Source: Planctomycetota bacterium
Lineage (GTDB): Bacteria; Planctomycetota; J058
Direction of reading: 5' to 3'
DNA: 64,000 nt
Assembly (NCBI GenBank): GCA_023954375.1
Contig: JAMLIC010000008.1
Span: 124,001-188,000 of the forward strand
The notes under the pieces were generated by a model. The model worked only from the letters and a program-made list of their open reading frames with translations, was not told the DNA's origin and did no database searches. Positions 49,215-58,019 of the stretch are shown here, in pieces; the stretch's first letter is position 1, and every line of letters starts with the position of its first letter. The position numbers and the translations under genes are program-made.

Positions 49215-50765
49215 TCAGAGCTGCTCGGCGATCGACTTCCCCTGCATGAACAGCTGCAGGTAGTCGGTGCCGCCGGCCTTCGAGTCGGTGCCGCTCATGT
49301 TGAAGCCGCCGAACGGGTGCACGCCCACCAGGGCGCCCGTGCACTTGCGGTTCAGGTACAGGTTGCCCACGTGGAACTCGTGGCGCGCCTCCTCGAGGTG
49401 CGCCCGGTTGCGTGAGTAGACCGCGCCGGTGAGGCCGTACTCCGTGTCGTTGGCCCAGGCGAGCGCGTGCTTCCAGTCCTTGGCGCGGCCGATGGCGAGC
49501 ACCGGGCCGAAGATCTCCTCCTGCATGAGCCGCGTCCGGCTCTCGAGGCCCGCGACGACCGTCGGCTGGATGAAGTAGCCGCCGTCCGGCCCCTTGCCGC
49601 CGCCCGCCACGACCTCGCCCTCCTGCCGGCCGACCTCGACGTACTTGAGGATCTTCTCGTAGGCGTTCTTGTCGATCACCGCGCCCATGTGGTTCGACCG
49701 GTCGCGCGGGTGCCCGAGCTGGAGCCGCTTCGTCTGCTCGACCACGCCGGCCACGACCTTGTCGTAGACCTTCTCGTGGACGATGAGGCGCGAGCAGGCG
49801 GAGCACTTCTGCCCCTGGAAGCCGAACGCCGCGGCGACGGCGCCCTTGATCGCGGCCTCGAGGTCGCAGTCGTCGTCGATGATGATGGCGTCCTTGCCGC
49901 CCATCTCGAGGATCGAGCGCTTGATCCAGCGCTGCCCGGGCGCGACCTTGCCGCAGTGCTCGGCCACCTGCAGGCCGACGTCCTTGCTCCCGGTGAAGGC
50001 CACGAACCGCGTGCGCGCGTCCTTGACCAGCGCGTCGCCGATGCGGGCGCCCGCGCCGGTGACGAAGTTGAGGACGCCCGGCGGCAGCCCCGCCTCGTGG
50101 AACAGGTCGACGAACTTGGCCGCGATGATCGGCGAGGTGCTCGCCGGCTTGAGGATCGTCGGGTTGCCCGTGACGACCGAGGCCGACGTCATGCCGACCG
50201 TGATCGCCAGCGGGAAGTTCCAGGGCGGGATCACGACCCCCACCCCGAGCGGCAGGTAGCGCAGCTCGCCCTCCTCGCCGGCGAACGGCGTGACGGGCTG
50301 CGCCCCGCCGAGGCGCATCATCTCGCGCGCGTAGAACTCGAGGAAGTCGATCGCCTCGGCCGTGTCCGCGTCGGCCTCGACCCAGGTCTTGCTGACCTCG
50401 AAGACCATCCAGGCCGAGAACTCGTGGCGCCGCGCCCGCATGAGGCTCGCGCAGCGGAGCAGGGCGCGCGCGCGCACCTCGGGCGGCGTGCGCCGCCAGC
50501 GCTCGCACGCGTCGACCGCCGCCTCGAAGGCGCGCTCCACGTGCTCGGCGGAGGCCGAGGCCGCCTTGCCGACGACGGTCTTGCTGTCCGCCGGGTCGAG
50601 GGAGTCACGCGTCTCGGGCGTCGTGATGCGCTCGCCGCCGATCACGAGCGGGTAGGTGCGGCCGAGCTGCGAGGCGACCGTGTCGATCGCGGCCTCCATG
50701 GCCGCGACGTTCTTCGAGTCGCTCCAGTCGGTGAGCGGGGTGACCTTGTACGGGGTAAGCGTCAC
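49215..50765 (-). CDS. pruA: L-glutamate gamma-semialdehyde (P5C) dehydrogenase
   Basis: A 516-residue NAD-dependent aldehyde dehydrogenase from the GTG at 50765, with a GGAGGCC ribosome site. VIPPWNFPLAIT, FTGSKDVGLQV, LEMGGKDA (catalytic Glu) and GQKCSACSR (catalytic Cys) are complete. The order and the PYKVTPLTDW start fit the RocA/PruA group, which turns glutamate-5-semialdehyde into glutamate in proline breakdown. A proline dehydrogenase gene is not next to it. The stop is followed by two R2 elements. Confidence 0.94.
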   Translation of the reverse strand: MTLTPYKVTPLTDWSDSKNVAAMEAAIDTVASQLGRTYPLVIGGERITTPETRDSLDPADSKTVVGKAASASAEHVERAFEAAVDACERWRRTPPEVRARALLRCASLMRARRHEFSAWMVFEVSKTWVEADADTAEAIDFLEFYAREMMRLGGAQPVTPFAGEEGELRYLPLGVGVVIPPWNFPLAITVGMTSASVVTGNPTILKPASTSPIIAAKFVDLFHEAGLPPGVLNFVTGAGARIGDALVKDARTRFVAFTGSKDVGLQVAEHCGKVAPGQRWIKRSILEMGGKDAIIIDDDCDLEAAIKGAVAAAFGFQGQKCSACSRLIVHEKVYDKVVAGVVEQTKRLQLGHPRDRSNHMGAVIDKNAYEKILKYVEVGRQEGEVVAGGGKGPDGGYFIQPTVVAGLESRTRLMQEEIFGPVLAIGRAKDWKHALAWANDTEYGLTGAVYSRNRAHLEEARHEFHVGNLYLNRKCTGALVGVHPFGGFNMSGTDSKAGGTDYLQLFMQGKSIAEQL

Positions 50766-51173
50766 GGGGCCTCCTCGGCGCCGCGCCTGCGCCGCCAGGC
50801 GCGCGATTCTAAGGAATGAGCCCTGCCCGTCAACGCGATCCGCGCGCCGCGCGGCCGCGGGTCGCGCGGGGAACGCGCGCTGACCGCGCTCACCGCTCGA
50901 TCCGCGAGCGAAGCGAGCAGATCGAGCCGTGGCGCGCGCCCCGAGCGGAGGCCGCGAAGCGGCCGGAGCGAGGGCGACAGGTGCCTCACTGCGGAGCGGA
51001 GCATCGGGCCGCGTCCCCGGACGTGGACGTCGCGACGAGTGACGGCCGCCGTGAGACCTGCCATGAGTGATGCGCTCGCGAGGGGGGGATCGGCGCCAGT
51101 GCCCGTGCGACGGCGTCTGGCCCGCGCTGCGCGCCGGCGGGTCGAGCACTCCTCGTCGTCCGCCGTCCGTCGC
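50766..51173. other. Non-coding spacer with hairpins and an R2 copy
   Basis: A 408-base gap upstream of the pruA gene. It has GGCCGC-GAA-GCGGCC and a run of short inverted repeats around 50905-50985, and an R2 copy in the plus orientation (51051-51160). No ORF is supported. Confidence 0.45.
51051..51160 (+). repeat. R2 element, copy 4 (lone, opposite orientation)
   Basis: Carries ATGAGTGATGCGCTCGCGAG and GGCGGGTCGAGCACTCC but lacks the GAGCTCGAGA hairpin. It is between two minus-strand genes and in the opposite orientation to them, so it does not follow the 3'-UTR rule. Confidence 0.7.
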
Positions 51174-52493
51174 TCAGCCGAAGGCGACGTACGCGCCGGC
51201 GAGCGCGGCGATCAGCGCGGCGACGATCACGAGGGCGATGATCGCCTTCTTCGCGCCCCCGCCGCCCCCGTCGCGCGCCGCGGCCCGCGCGGTCGTCCGC
51301 TTGTCCTTCTTCGCCGGCCTGGGCGCCGCGGCCCGCTCGCCGCCGCTGTCGGGGAGGTCGGCCGGTCCCCCCGGGGCCGGCGCCGGCCCCGGCCCCGGCT
51401 GCGGCTGCTGGCCCAGCGGGCTCCACGAGGGCGGGAGCGTGATGTCTTCGTGGGAGCCGGCCGCGTCGCCGCCAGGCGGGGGACCCAGCGGGACGTCGTC
51501 GAACGCGTTCAGCTCGTCGACGGACAGCGCGCCGGCAGGCGGGCGCTGCGCCCCGTGCCCCGGCGGCCTCGGCGACGCGGCCGCCCCCGGACCGTTCGCC
51601 ATCATCGCGAACGGGTTCAGCTCCTCGACCGAGACCTCGCTCGGCGCGCCGAGCAGGGTGGGGATCGCGTCCTGGACGCCGGCGCGCGGGAACGCGCCCG
51701 GGGTGAGCCCGCCAGGCGGCACGTTCAGGGTCGGCATGGCGTCCTGGTCCACCACCTCGGGCGGGGCGAGGAACGGGTTCGAGGCGGTGGCGTGCGTCGC
51801 GGTGGGGCGGGGGATGCGCCCCGAGGCGCTGGGCACCGGCGGCGGGGGCATCCGGCCGACGCCGCCCGGCGCCGGGCCGCCGATCCGGCCCTGCAGGGCC
51901 GACGACCGGGTGGACGCGTCGAGCCCGCCCGTCATCGCGGGCGCCTGGGCCGTCGGCGCGCCCGACGGGCCCGCGACGGCGCGCACGGCCTCGTCGAGGG
52001 CGCCCCGCTCGACGTAGCCCTTCCGGACGAGCACGTCGCCCAGCCGCATGCGGTGCTGGAGCTGCAGGGCGCGGCACTCGCGCAGGCGCTCCTGCGTCAC
52101 CAGGCCGCGCTGGAAGAGGGCTCGCGCGAGCTGGGTGTCGCGCTCGAGCGCCTCCTCCCAGGAGCCGTCGTCCGTCGAGGCCGGCGTCGGGCCGCGCGGC
52201 GGCGCCGCGACCGCCTGCGGCGCCTGGACCGGCTGCAGCTGCGCCGGCGCGGGACCGGGCGGCGCGGCGAGCGACGGGCCGACGCTCGAGGCCGAGTGCC
52301 CCGCCTGCTGCCAGAGCGCGCGCAGCTTGCCCAGCTCGGCGGGCCCCAGCCGGCCGCTCTGCATCAGGAGCTGGACGAAGCGAGGCGAGCCGGGCGCCTG
52401 GAGCTGCTGCCAGTAGCGCATGGCTTCGTCGCGCGTCAGGAAGCCGTTGTCCACCGCGAGGCGGATCAGGCTCCGGTCGGCATCGTCCGGCAT
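51174..52493 (-). CDS. Tail-anchored protein with two helical repeat domains
   Basis: A 439-residue protein from ATG. Two related helical blocks (about 1-65, with LIRLAVDNGFLTRDEAMRYWQQL, and about 115-170, with LARALFQRGLVTQERLRECRAL and LVRKGYVERGALDEA) are like the domain found at the N-termini of pilus/type II ATPases and planctomycete kinases. A Pro/Ala/Gly-rich linker follows, with repeated DDVPLGPP/NPFA motifs. The C-terminus is one hydrophobic helix (AIIALVIVAALIAALAGAY), so it is tail-anchored. Function is unknown; regulation by a kinase is possible. Confidence 0.75.
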   Translation of the reverse strand: MPDDADRSLIRLAVDNGFLTRDEAMRYWQQLQAPGSPRFVQLLMQSGRLGPAELGKLRALWQQAGHSASSVGPSLAAPPGPAPAQLQPVQAPQAVAAPPRGPTPASTDDGSWEEALERDTQLARALFQRGLVTQERLRECRALQLQHRMRLGDVLVRKGYVERGALDEAVRAVAGPSGAPTAQAPAMTGGLDASTRSSALQGRIGGPAPGGVGRMPPPPVPSASGRIPRPTATHATASNPFLAPPEVVDQDAMPTLNVPPGGLTPGAFPRAGVQDAIPTLLGAPSEVSVEELNPFAMMANGPGAAASPRPPGHGAQRPPAGALSVDELNAFDDVPLGPPPGGDAAGSHEDITLPPSWSPLGQQPQPGPGPAPAPGGPADLPDSGGERAAAPRPAKKDKRTTARAAARDGGGGGAKKAIIALVIVAALIAALAGAYVAFG

Positions 52494-52544
52494 GGTGGGA
52501 TCTTAGAGGCTGCCCGCGTCATTTTCCAACGGGACGGGCGCAGG

Positions 52545-52690
52545 CCCTCTGCGATGAGTGATGCGCTCGCGAGGGGGGCGCGATCGGAGCAAGTCCCGGA
52601 CTGGCACGATCTGGCCCGTTCCGCGCCTCTCCATCGCTCGCTTTGGCGGGTCGAGCACGAGCGGCGGAGAGAAAAGTTCTCAGGCTCTCT
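52545..52690 (+). repeat. R2 element, copy 5 (between divergent genes)
   Basis: Contains GCGATGAGTGATGCGCTCG then GGGTCGAGCACGAGCGG, in the plus orientation upstream of the phosphopantetheinyl transferase gene. There is no leading hairpin. Confidence 0.75.
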
Positions 52691-52743
52691 GCGGCCCCGT
52701 GCCTCTTGTCAGCAGGGCGGCAGGGGCCAAGACTCTCGGTTCC

Positions 52744-53469
52744 ATGGCGCCCCCTGACTGGCAGCTCCTCGACGCCGCCGCCCTCGGCGAGGACCCCGAG
52801 GCCTTCCTCTCGCCCGGCGAGCGGGCCGTCGCGCGCGCGTTCACCGCGGAGAAGCGGCGCCAGGACTGGGTCCTCGGGCGGGCCGCCGCCAAGGCGGCCG
52901 TGCGGGCGCTCCTGCGGCGCGAGGGCGCGGCGCCGCCGGCGCCGGCGGGGGTGGTCATCCAGGCCCTGCCCACGGGCGCGCCGCACGTCCTGCCCGTCGA
53001 CGCCGGGCCGCCGATCGTCGTCTCGATCAGCCACGGGCACGGCCTGGCCGCGGGGTGGGCCCTCCGGGCCGGCCCCGGCGGCGGCCTCCCCGGGCTCGAC
53101 CTCGAGCGCGTGCGGCCGCGCAGGGAGGGGACGCTCCGCTTCTACCTGTCGCCCGAGGAGCGCGCGGGCGTGCTGGCGCTCGCGCCCGGCGCCGACGACG
53201 AGGCGGGCCCGCGCGACGACCTGGCCGTGCGCCTGTGGGCGGTCAAGGAGGCGGCGTTCAAGGCGCTCCGCCCCCCGCGCGGGATGGGGCTCCTCGACGT
53301 GCGCGCCGAGGTCGACGACGTGGGCGGCGCGCGGGTGGCCTACACCGGCCGCCTGCTCGAGCGCGCGCAGGCGCTGGGCGCGCGCGAGGTGCGCGCCGGC
53401 TGGCTGCGCCGCGGCGACGTGTGCGTGGCGTGGGTCCAGGCCGTCGACGCACACCCCGACCGTGAGTGA
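52744..53469 (+). CDS. 4'-phosphopantetheinyl transferase, Sfp-like
   Basis: A 241-residue protein from the ATG at 52744; the frame is open further upstream but that part is an R2 repeat. The PPTase motifs VLGRAAAKAAVRALL, SISHGHGLAAGWAL, GLDLERVRPR (Mg-binding) and LWAVKEAAFKAL are present. It moves 4'-phosphopantetheine from CoA to a carrier-protein serine, as in fatty-acid, polyketide or peptide synthesis. The size fits Sfp rather than AcpS. It is followed by a selenoprotein gene 82 bases downstream. Confidence 0.9.
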   Translation: MAPPDWQLLDAAALGEDPEAFLSPGERAVARAFTAEKRRQDWVLGRAAAKAAVRALLRREGAAPPAPAGVVIQALPTGAPHVLPVDAGPPIVVSISHGHGLAAGWALRAGPGGGLPGLDLERVRPRREGTLRFYLSPEERAGVLALAPGADDEAGPRDDLAVRLWAVKEAAFKALRPPRGMGLLDVRAEVDDVGGARVAYTGRLLERAQALGAREVRAGWLRRGDVCVAWVQAVDAHPDRE

Positions 53470-53551
53470 ACGGCGGCGACCCGCGCGCCGTGCACCCCAT
53501 GGCGGCCGGGTCCCCTCCCGGTCATGATCGACCGCGGAAAGGAGGTGCTCG

Positions 53552-54391
53552 ATGAGACACTCGCTCGTCGCCGCGGCCGCGCTCGCGCTGCTCGGCGTCT
53601 CGCCCCTCGCGCAGGGCGCCGACCACAAGGGGAAGGTCCCCTGGGTCACCGACCCGGCGCAGGGGTTCGCGCAGGCTCGCCGCGAAGGCAAGCCGATCAT
53701 GCTCTTCTTCACCGCGGAATGGTGAGGGCCCTGCGGCCAGCTGGCAGCTGGCGCCTTCTCTGACGACTCCGTGGTCCAGGCCGCGCGCGGCCTGGTGCCC
53801 GTCATGGCCGACTGCACGCAGGGCAACCACCCGCACAAGGAGCTGATGCAGCGGTTCGGTGTCCGTGGGTTCCCCACGGTCCTGTTCCTCGACCCGAACG
53901 GCAACAAGGTCGAGGAGCTCGGCTCGCGCGACCCCGCCGGGGTGCGCGGGCAGATCGAGCGCGTGGTCCAGCAGCACGCGCGGCCCACCGTCTCGGACAT
54001 GTCGATCGCCGACGGCCTGGCGCTCGCCCGCGAGCAGAAGAAGCTCCTGGCGGTCGCCTTCATGGAGCCCCAGGGCCAGGAGAGCGCCGCCTTCCTGGAG
54101 CTGGTGATGTCCCCCCAGATGGAGGCCGTCCGCGGCCGGTTCCACTGGATCCGCCGCCCCGCCACCGGGGAGCGCAACCGACCGACGGACGAGGCGAAGG
54201 AGCTCGGCGTGCGCAAGCCGCCGGCGCTCGTGATCCTCGACCCGTGGGCCGAGGGGGACGCGCGCGAGCTGAAGAAGCTCACGGCGTTCCGCAGCCTCAA
54301 GCGCGACCTCGAGAAGGCGCTCGAGGAGGCGCAGAAGCGCGGGCACCCGCCCGCCGACGCGCCGCCCGCGGCCGACGACGAGTCCGAGTGA
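53552..54391 (+). CDS. Secreted thioredoxin-like selenoprotein with WUGPC motif
   Basis: Reading TGA at 53723-53725 as selenocysteine gives a 279-residue protein from the ATG at 53552, after a GGAAAGGAGGTGC site. A signal peptide ends in LAQGA. The first thioredoxin fold has FFTAEWUGPCGQLAAGAFSD with U58 in place of the first Cys of WCGPC, then VPVMADCTQ and RGFPTVLFLDPNG. A second thioredoxin-like domain lacks the cysteines (LLAVAFMEPQGQES, KPPALVILDP). All in one frame of 280 codons apart from the TGA. A SECIS-like hairpin is 10 bases after the UGA. It is a likely periplasmic oxidoreductase. Confidence 0.85.
53736..53752 (+). promoter_or_regulatory. Bacterial SECIS candidate of the thioredoxin-like gene
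   Basis: GCCAGCT (53736-53742), loop GGC (53743-53745) and AGCTGGC (53746-53752) form a perfect 7-base stem starting 10 bases after the UGA. The GG in the apex fits bacterial SECIS rules. It can also be drawn with a shorter stem and a larger CTGGCAG loop. Confidence 0.65.
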
Positions 54392-54394
54392 TCG

Positions 54395-54428
54395 GCGAGG
54401 GGAGCGGCCGGCCGGCCGCTCCCCTCGC
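54395..54428. terminator. Bidirectional terminator hairpin
   Basis: GCGAGGGGAGCGGCC (54395-54409) pairs perfectly with 54414-54428 around a GGCC loop, giving a 15-base stem in the spacer between convergent genes. There is no T tract. Confidence 0.7.
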
Positions 54429-54433
54429 AGCCC

Positions 54434-56167
54434 TCACGGGCGCGCGCCGTCGACGTAGACGTCGCCCGTGGCGCCCTGGTGGTCGACGACGACGATGTGG
54501 TACGGCGACGTGAAGGCCAGCGTCACGACCTGGCCGGGCGCGGGCGTGCGCCGGGTGACGGAGAGGTGCAGCTCGTCGCCCACGCGCTCCAGGGCGCGGA
54601 CCTCGATGCCGTAGCCGCCCGACGACTGCCGCCCCTGGAACACGGCGACGACCACCTGGCGCGAGAAGTCGACGACCGGCATGGCCACGCCCGGGCCCGT
54701 CCCCGCGTGAGCGGCCCAGAGCGCCCGCAGGGCGGCGGCGTCGCGGGCCACAGTCACCCCCGGCTGCGCCACGCCGCTGTAGGTGCCGCGCTCGAGCGTG
54801 CGGAACGTCGCCGCCCGCTGCGCGTGACCCTGGAGCGCGGAGACGAGCGCCTGGACCGCCGCCGGCAGGGTCGCGCCGGCCTCGATCGTCACCGTCACCT
54901 GCCCCTGCGCGTCGGCGAGCACGAGCGAGGTCGTCGGCACGTCGAGGAGCGGGAACTGCGGCCGGAAGACGCTCGGCTGGCGGCGCAGGTCGGCGGCGTC
55001 GACGAGCCGCTCGAGGCCGGCGCGCTCGGCCTCCGCCAGGCGGCCGGCCCCCTTGCGGGCCTGGTCGGGGAAGACGACCGTCCGCTCGTGCAGCCGGTAG
55101 GCGCCGGTGCGCGGCAGGTCGTCGACGGTGAACGCGTTGTCGGTGCCCGCCAGGCCGCCGGCGACGCGCAGGGCGATCGTCACCGTGGGCCGGTGCGAGC
55201 TGACCCGCAGGCCCACGGCGCCGGCGATCGCCGACCGGTGCCCCGGCTCGAGGCGCCCGGTGACGCGCAGCGGTCGGCCGAGGGGGCGGCGCAGCAGCGC
55301 GGTCGCGAGCGGGCCGACCGGCTCGTAGAGGGTCCCCTCGCCGTCGCGCAGGGCCGTGCCCCCCGCGCGCGCCTCGAGCGCGCCGGTCACCGCGACGTCG
55401 TCGAGGGTGAACGAGACCACGCGCACGGCCTCGGGCAGCGCCGTCGCGCCGAGCGGGTTCTGCTCGGCGTCGCCGGTGAGGAGGAGGGTGCTGCCCGCCC
55501 GCGCCCCGGCGGCGGTCAGCGTCGTCGGGTCTGTGAGCTCGCGCGGCGTCGCCTCGCCGTCCTGCAGGAACGCCAGCGTCTGCCCGCCGCGCCGCGTCGG
55601 CGCCAGGACGAGCTCGCCGTGCACGTCGTCGAGCGGCGTCGTGACCGACGCCTGCGTGACGTCGCGCACGGCGAAGGTCAGCGGGCCGGTCCGGTTGATC
55701 GCCACGAAGTGGCACGGGTTGACGGGCGTGCCCGACGGCTGGCCGGTCGGGCGCGTGACCGCCACCTGGACCTCGAGCGTGTGGCTGTCGATCGCGGCCA
55801 CGCCGACGACGTCGATCGCCCAGCCCGACGACGGCTGCTCGCCGAGGAACACGGCGACGACGGTCTCGCTCCGCAGGTCGACCTGCGGACGGCTGACGAT
55901 CGCGCCGCGGTGCTGGTGCTCGTTCCACAGCGCGGTCCACTCCGGCTCGCTGCCGGCGACGCGCTCGAACATGCCGGTGAAGGGCGCGATGCTGACGCCC
56001 GAGACGTCGCTGCGATGGACGTCGCGGAAGGCGAGGGGGGCGGCGCTGGTGACGGGCGCGGCGGCGCTGGCCTTGCCGCCGCCGCCGCCGCCGCCGCTGC
56101 CGCAGCCCGCGGCCACGAGGAGGCCGGTGACGAGGAGGGGGGCGGACGTGGTGCGGATCCGGCGCAT
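54434..56167 (-). CDS. Lipoprotein with two PrcB-like domains
   Basis: A 577-residue lipoprotein from the ATG at 56167 with lipobox LLVAAGC and a Gly-rich start. Near residues 90-160 VVAVFLGEQPSSGWAIDVVGVA then VNPCHFVAINR is a PrcB_C-type domain. The last 110 residues repeat the same order: VVVAVFQGRQSSGGYGIEVRALE then TSPYHIVVV. Between them lie about 330 residues of beta-rich sequence with an OB-like segment. PrcB_C proteins accompany secreted proteases. The function is unknown. Confidence 0.82.
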   Translation of the reverse strand: MRRIRTTSAPLLVTGLLVAAGCGSGGGGGGGKASAAAPVTSAAPLAFRDVHRSDVSGVSIAPFTGMFERVAGSEPEWTALWNEHQHRGAIVSRPQVDLRSETVVAVFLGEQPSSGWAIDVVGVAAIDSHTLEVQVAVTRPTGQPSGTPVNPCHFVAINRTGPLTFAVRDVTQASVTTPLDDVHGELVLAPTRRGGQTLAFLQDGEATPRELTDPTTLTAAGARAGSTLLLTGDAEQNPLGATALPEAVRVVSFTLDDVAVTGALEARAGGTALRDGEGTLYEPVGPLATALLRRPLGRPLRVTGRLEPGHRSAIAGAVGLRVSSHRPTVTIALRVAGGLAGTDNAFTVDDLPRTGAYRLHERTVVFPDQARKGAGRLAEAERAGLERLVDAADLRRQPSVFRPQFPLLDVPTTSLVLADAQGQVTVTIEAGATLPAAVQALVSALQGHAQRAATFRTLERGTYSGVAQPGVTVARDAAALRALWAAHAGTGPGVAMPVVDFSRQVVVAVFQGRQSSGGYGIEVRALERVGDELHLSVTRRTPAPGQVVTLAFTSPYHIVVVDHQGATGDVYVDGARP

Positions 56168-56322
56168 CGTGCTTCCTTCCCTGGCTTCCCGGACGAGGGC
56201 GCCCGCTCCCGGAGCGACGCCCGTGCCGGGCTCCAACCACCGCCGTCTTCATGGGTTGACGTGACGCCGGTCATGGCTGAAAAGAAGGCCGCGAGAAGAG
56301 TCCGGGCCGCAAGTGGGACGGA

Positions 56323-56985
56323 TCAGCCCGGCAGCCGGCCCCGGACCAGGAGGTGCCGCTCGCTCACGGCGCCGACCCTCAGCGCGCCGGCCAGTCCCGC
56401 GTCTCGCACCTGGGCGCACACCTCATCGATGGTGAACGCCGCCAGGAGCGAGGCGAAGAAGTCCCGCTCGAGGAGCGGGTGGTCCGACACGGCCGCCTCG
56501 CGCACGATCCGGCGGGCGTCGTCCTCGCTCGGCGGGCGGAACAGGTCGCCGACGACGACCGGCGCGCCGGGGCGGCCCAGCGCCCGGACGGCCCGCCAGA
56601 ACGGCGCCGGGTCGGGCAGGTGGTGCAGGAGGCTGTTGCTGACCACCGCGGCGCACGCGCCGGGCCGCAGCGGCAGGTCGGGGAGGTAGGCGCGCACGAG
56701 GTCGACGCGCGCCGCGCCGCCGACGGCGTGTCGGGCCAGGGCGAGCATCGCCGCCGAGGCGTCGACCCCCACCACCCGGACCCCCGGCGGGAGCGCGCGC
56801 GCGAGGCGCAGGGGGATGTCGGCGGGTCCGCAGCCGAGGTCGACGACGAGGCCGCGCTCGACGCCCCGCAGGGCCTCGACGCACCGGTCGGCGAACGCCT
56901 GGTTGCTGGCGTCGAAGTCGGCCGCCGCGTAGGCCCCCGCCTGCTCGGGGTCGTCCATCACCTCGGGCTCGAGGCGTCGCTCCAC
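56323..56985 (-). CDS. Class I SAM-dependent methyltransferase
   Basis: A 220-residue product from the GTG at 56985, preceded by GGAGGGCCC. The SAM motif VVDLGCGPADIPLRLARAL, acidic VVGVDASAAM, and VSNSLLHHLPDP are typical of small-molecule methyltransferases of type 11. A further C-terminal helix set follows. The substrate is unknown. It is divergent from a small coiled-coil gene 72 bases away. Confidence 0.88.
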   Translation of the reverse strand: MERRLEPEVMDDPEQAGAYAAADFDASNQAFADRCVEALRGVERGLVVDLGCGPADIPLRLARALPPGVRVVGVDASAAMLALARHAVGGAARVDLVRAYLPDLPLRPGACAAVVSNSLLHHLPDPAPFWRAVRALGRPGAPVVVGDLFRPPSEDDARRIVREAAVSDHPLLERDFFASLLAAFTIDEVCAQVRDAGLAGALRVGAVSERHLLVRGRLPG

Positions 56986-57057
56986 GGGCCCTCCTCCTCG
57001 GTGCAAGACCGCCGGCCGACGGCTAGAGTACCCCCGCGCTCGGCGCAGGAGGTCCCC

Positions 57058-57318
57058 GTGGGGGTCGAAGAGGAGCACCCGGCCAAGGACGTGGTCGAGG
57101 ACGTGGCCCAGGACCTCGACGAGGTCTACCAGGAGGCCGACCGCCTCCGGCGCGTGCTGGAGGAGAAGCTCACGCGCTGGGCGGAGGCCAAGGAGGAGGG
57201 GATCCGCTCCTGGGCCGGCAAGCTGGCGAGCCTGCGCGACCGCCTGGAGCGCGCGCTGGCCGAGGTCGACGCGCGGACCGACGAGGTCGCGGGGCGCTTC
57301 CCTCGTCGCGACGTGTGA
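57058..57318 (+). CDS. Small coiled-coil protein
   Basis: An 86-residue protein from the GTG at 57058, with a strong AGGAGG site. The sequence is one long charged helix (DVVEDVAQDLDEVYQEADRL, LTRWAEAKEEGIRSWAGKL), typical of a coiled coil. No signal peptide. The stop is followed at once by the first 27 bases of an R1 element (copy G). Function is unknown. Confidence 0.65.
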   Translation: MGVEEEHPAKDVVEDVAQDLDEVYQEADRLRRVLEEKLTRWAEAKEEGIRSWAGKLASLRDRLERALAEVDARTDEVAGRFPRRDV

Positions 57319-57345
57319 TCGACGGCTGCGGCCGCGGATGACGGG
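57319..57345 (+). repeat. R1 element, copy G (27-base remnant)
   Basis: GATCGACGGCTGCGGCCGCGG and GATGACGGGCGATGCGG match the left end of R1 with a few changes. It is directly behind the coiled-coil stop codon; the rest of the element is missing. Confidence 0.55.
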
Positions 57346-57682
57346 CGATGCGGCGCGCGCGGGTCGTCGGTGTGGCCCGCCTGCGCGAGCTCCGTCCCGC
57401 GGCTGCGGTGCCGCAGCCCATGTCGGACCCTGTCGCTCGCGGTCGTCCGCAGCCCCGGGCCTTCCGCTCGCTCCGGCGGCCCACCGGGGATCAGGCGATC
57501 GATACGACCCGCGCGCGCGCGGCCTCGCCTGGCCCGGCGCTCGCGCGGAGCGTCCTGCCTGTCTCCATGCCGCGCGGAGAGTCCGCCTGTCTCGCGGCCG
57601 GGCGGAGAGTCTTGCCTGTCTCCGCTCGACCCGGCGTGCGCGTGGAGCGTGACCCGAGGAGCGTGGCCGAGCTGACCTGAGA

Positions 57683-57826
57683 GAGCTCGAGAACTTCTCC
57701 TCCCGCTGCACGTGTTCAACCCGCCAGAGCGAGCGATGGGGAGGCGCGGAACGGGCCGAGCTCCATAGTCCGGGCACTTGCGCCGATCGCGTCCCCCTCG
57801 CGAGCGCATCACTCATCGCAGGTCTG
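57683..57826 (-). repeat. R2 element, copy 6 (distal)
   Basis: The second of two tandem R2 units after the zinc-ribbon gene on the minus strand. It has the GATGAGTGATGCGCTCGCGA block and GGCGGGTTGAACACGTGCAG. Confidence 0.8.
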
Positions 57827-58010
57827 AGCTCGAGAACTTCTCTCTCCGCCGCTCGTGCTCGACCCGCCAAAGCGCAGCGTGTGGGAGGCGCGGAACGGGC
57901 CGAGCTCCATAGTCCGGGCACTTGCGCCGATCGCGCCCCCCTCGCGAGCGCATCAACTCATCGCAGGTCTGAGCTCGAGAGAGGTCGCGCAGCGATCTCT
58001 TCTCGAGCTC
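57827..58010 (-). repeat. R2 element, copy 7 (adjacent to the gene stop)
   Basis: The first R2 unit after the zinc-ribbon gene. Hairpin arms are GAGCTCGAGA (57971-57980) and TCTCGAGCTC (58001-58010). The ATGAG(T)TGATGCGCTCGCG block then follows on the minus strand. Confidence 0.85.
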
Positions 58011-58019
58011 AGGTTCCGA

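Larger units (their letters stand above)
57346..58019. other. Large non-coding spacer with short repeats and an R2 pair
   Basis: About 670 bases with no credible ORF. GGCTGCGG and CCGCAGCC (57402-57419) form a hairpin; three imperfect copies of GCGGAGAGTC(C/T)TGCCTGTCT lie between 57545 and 57640. Two R2 elements on the minus strand follow (57683-57826 and 57827-58010). Confidence 0.5.
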
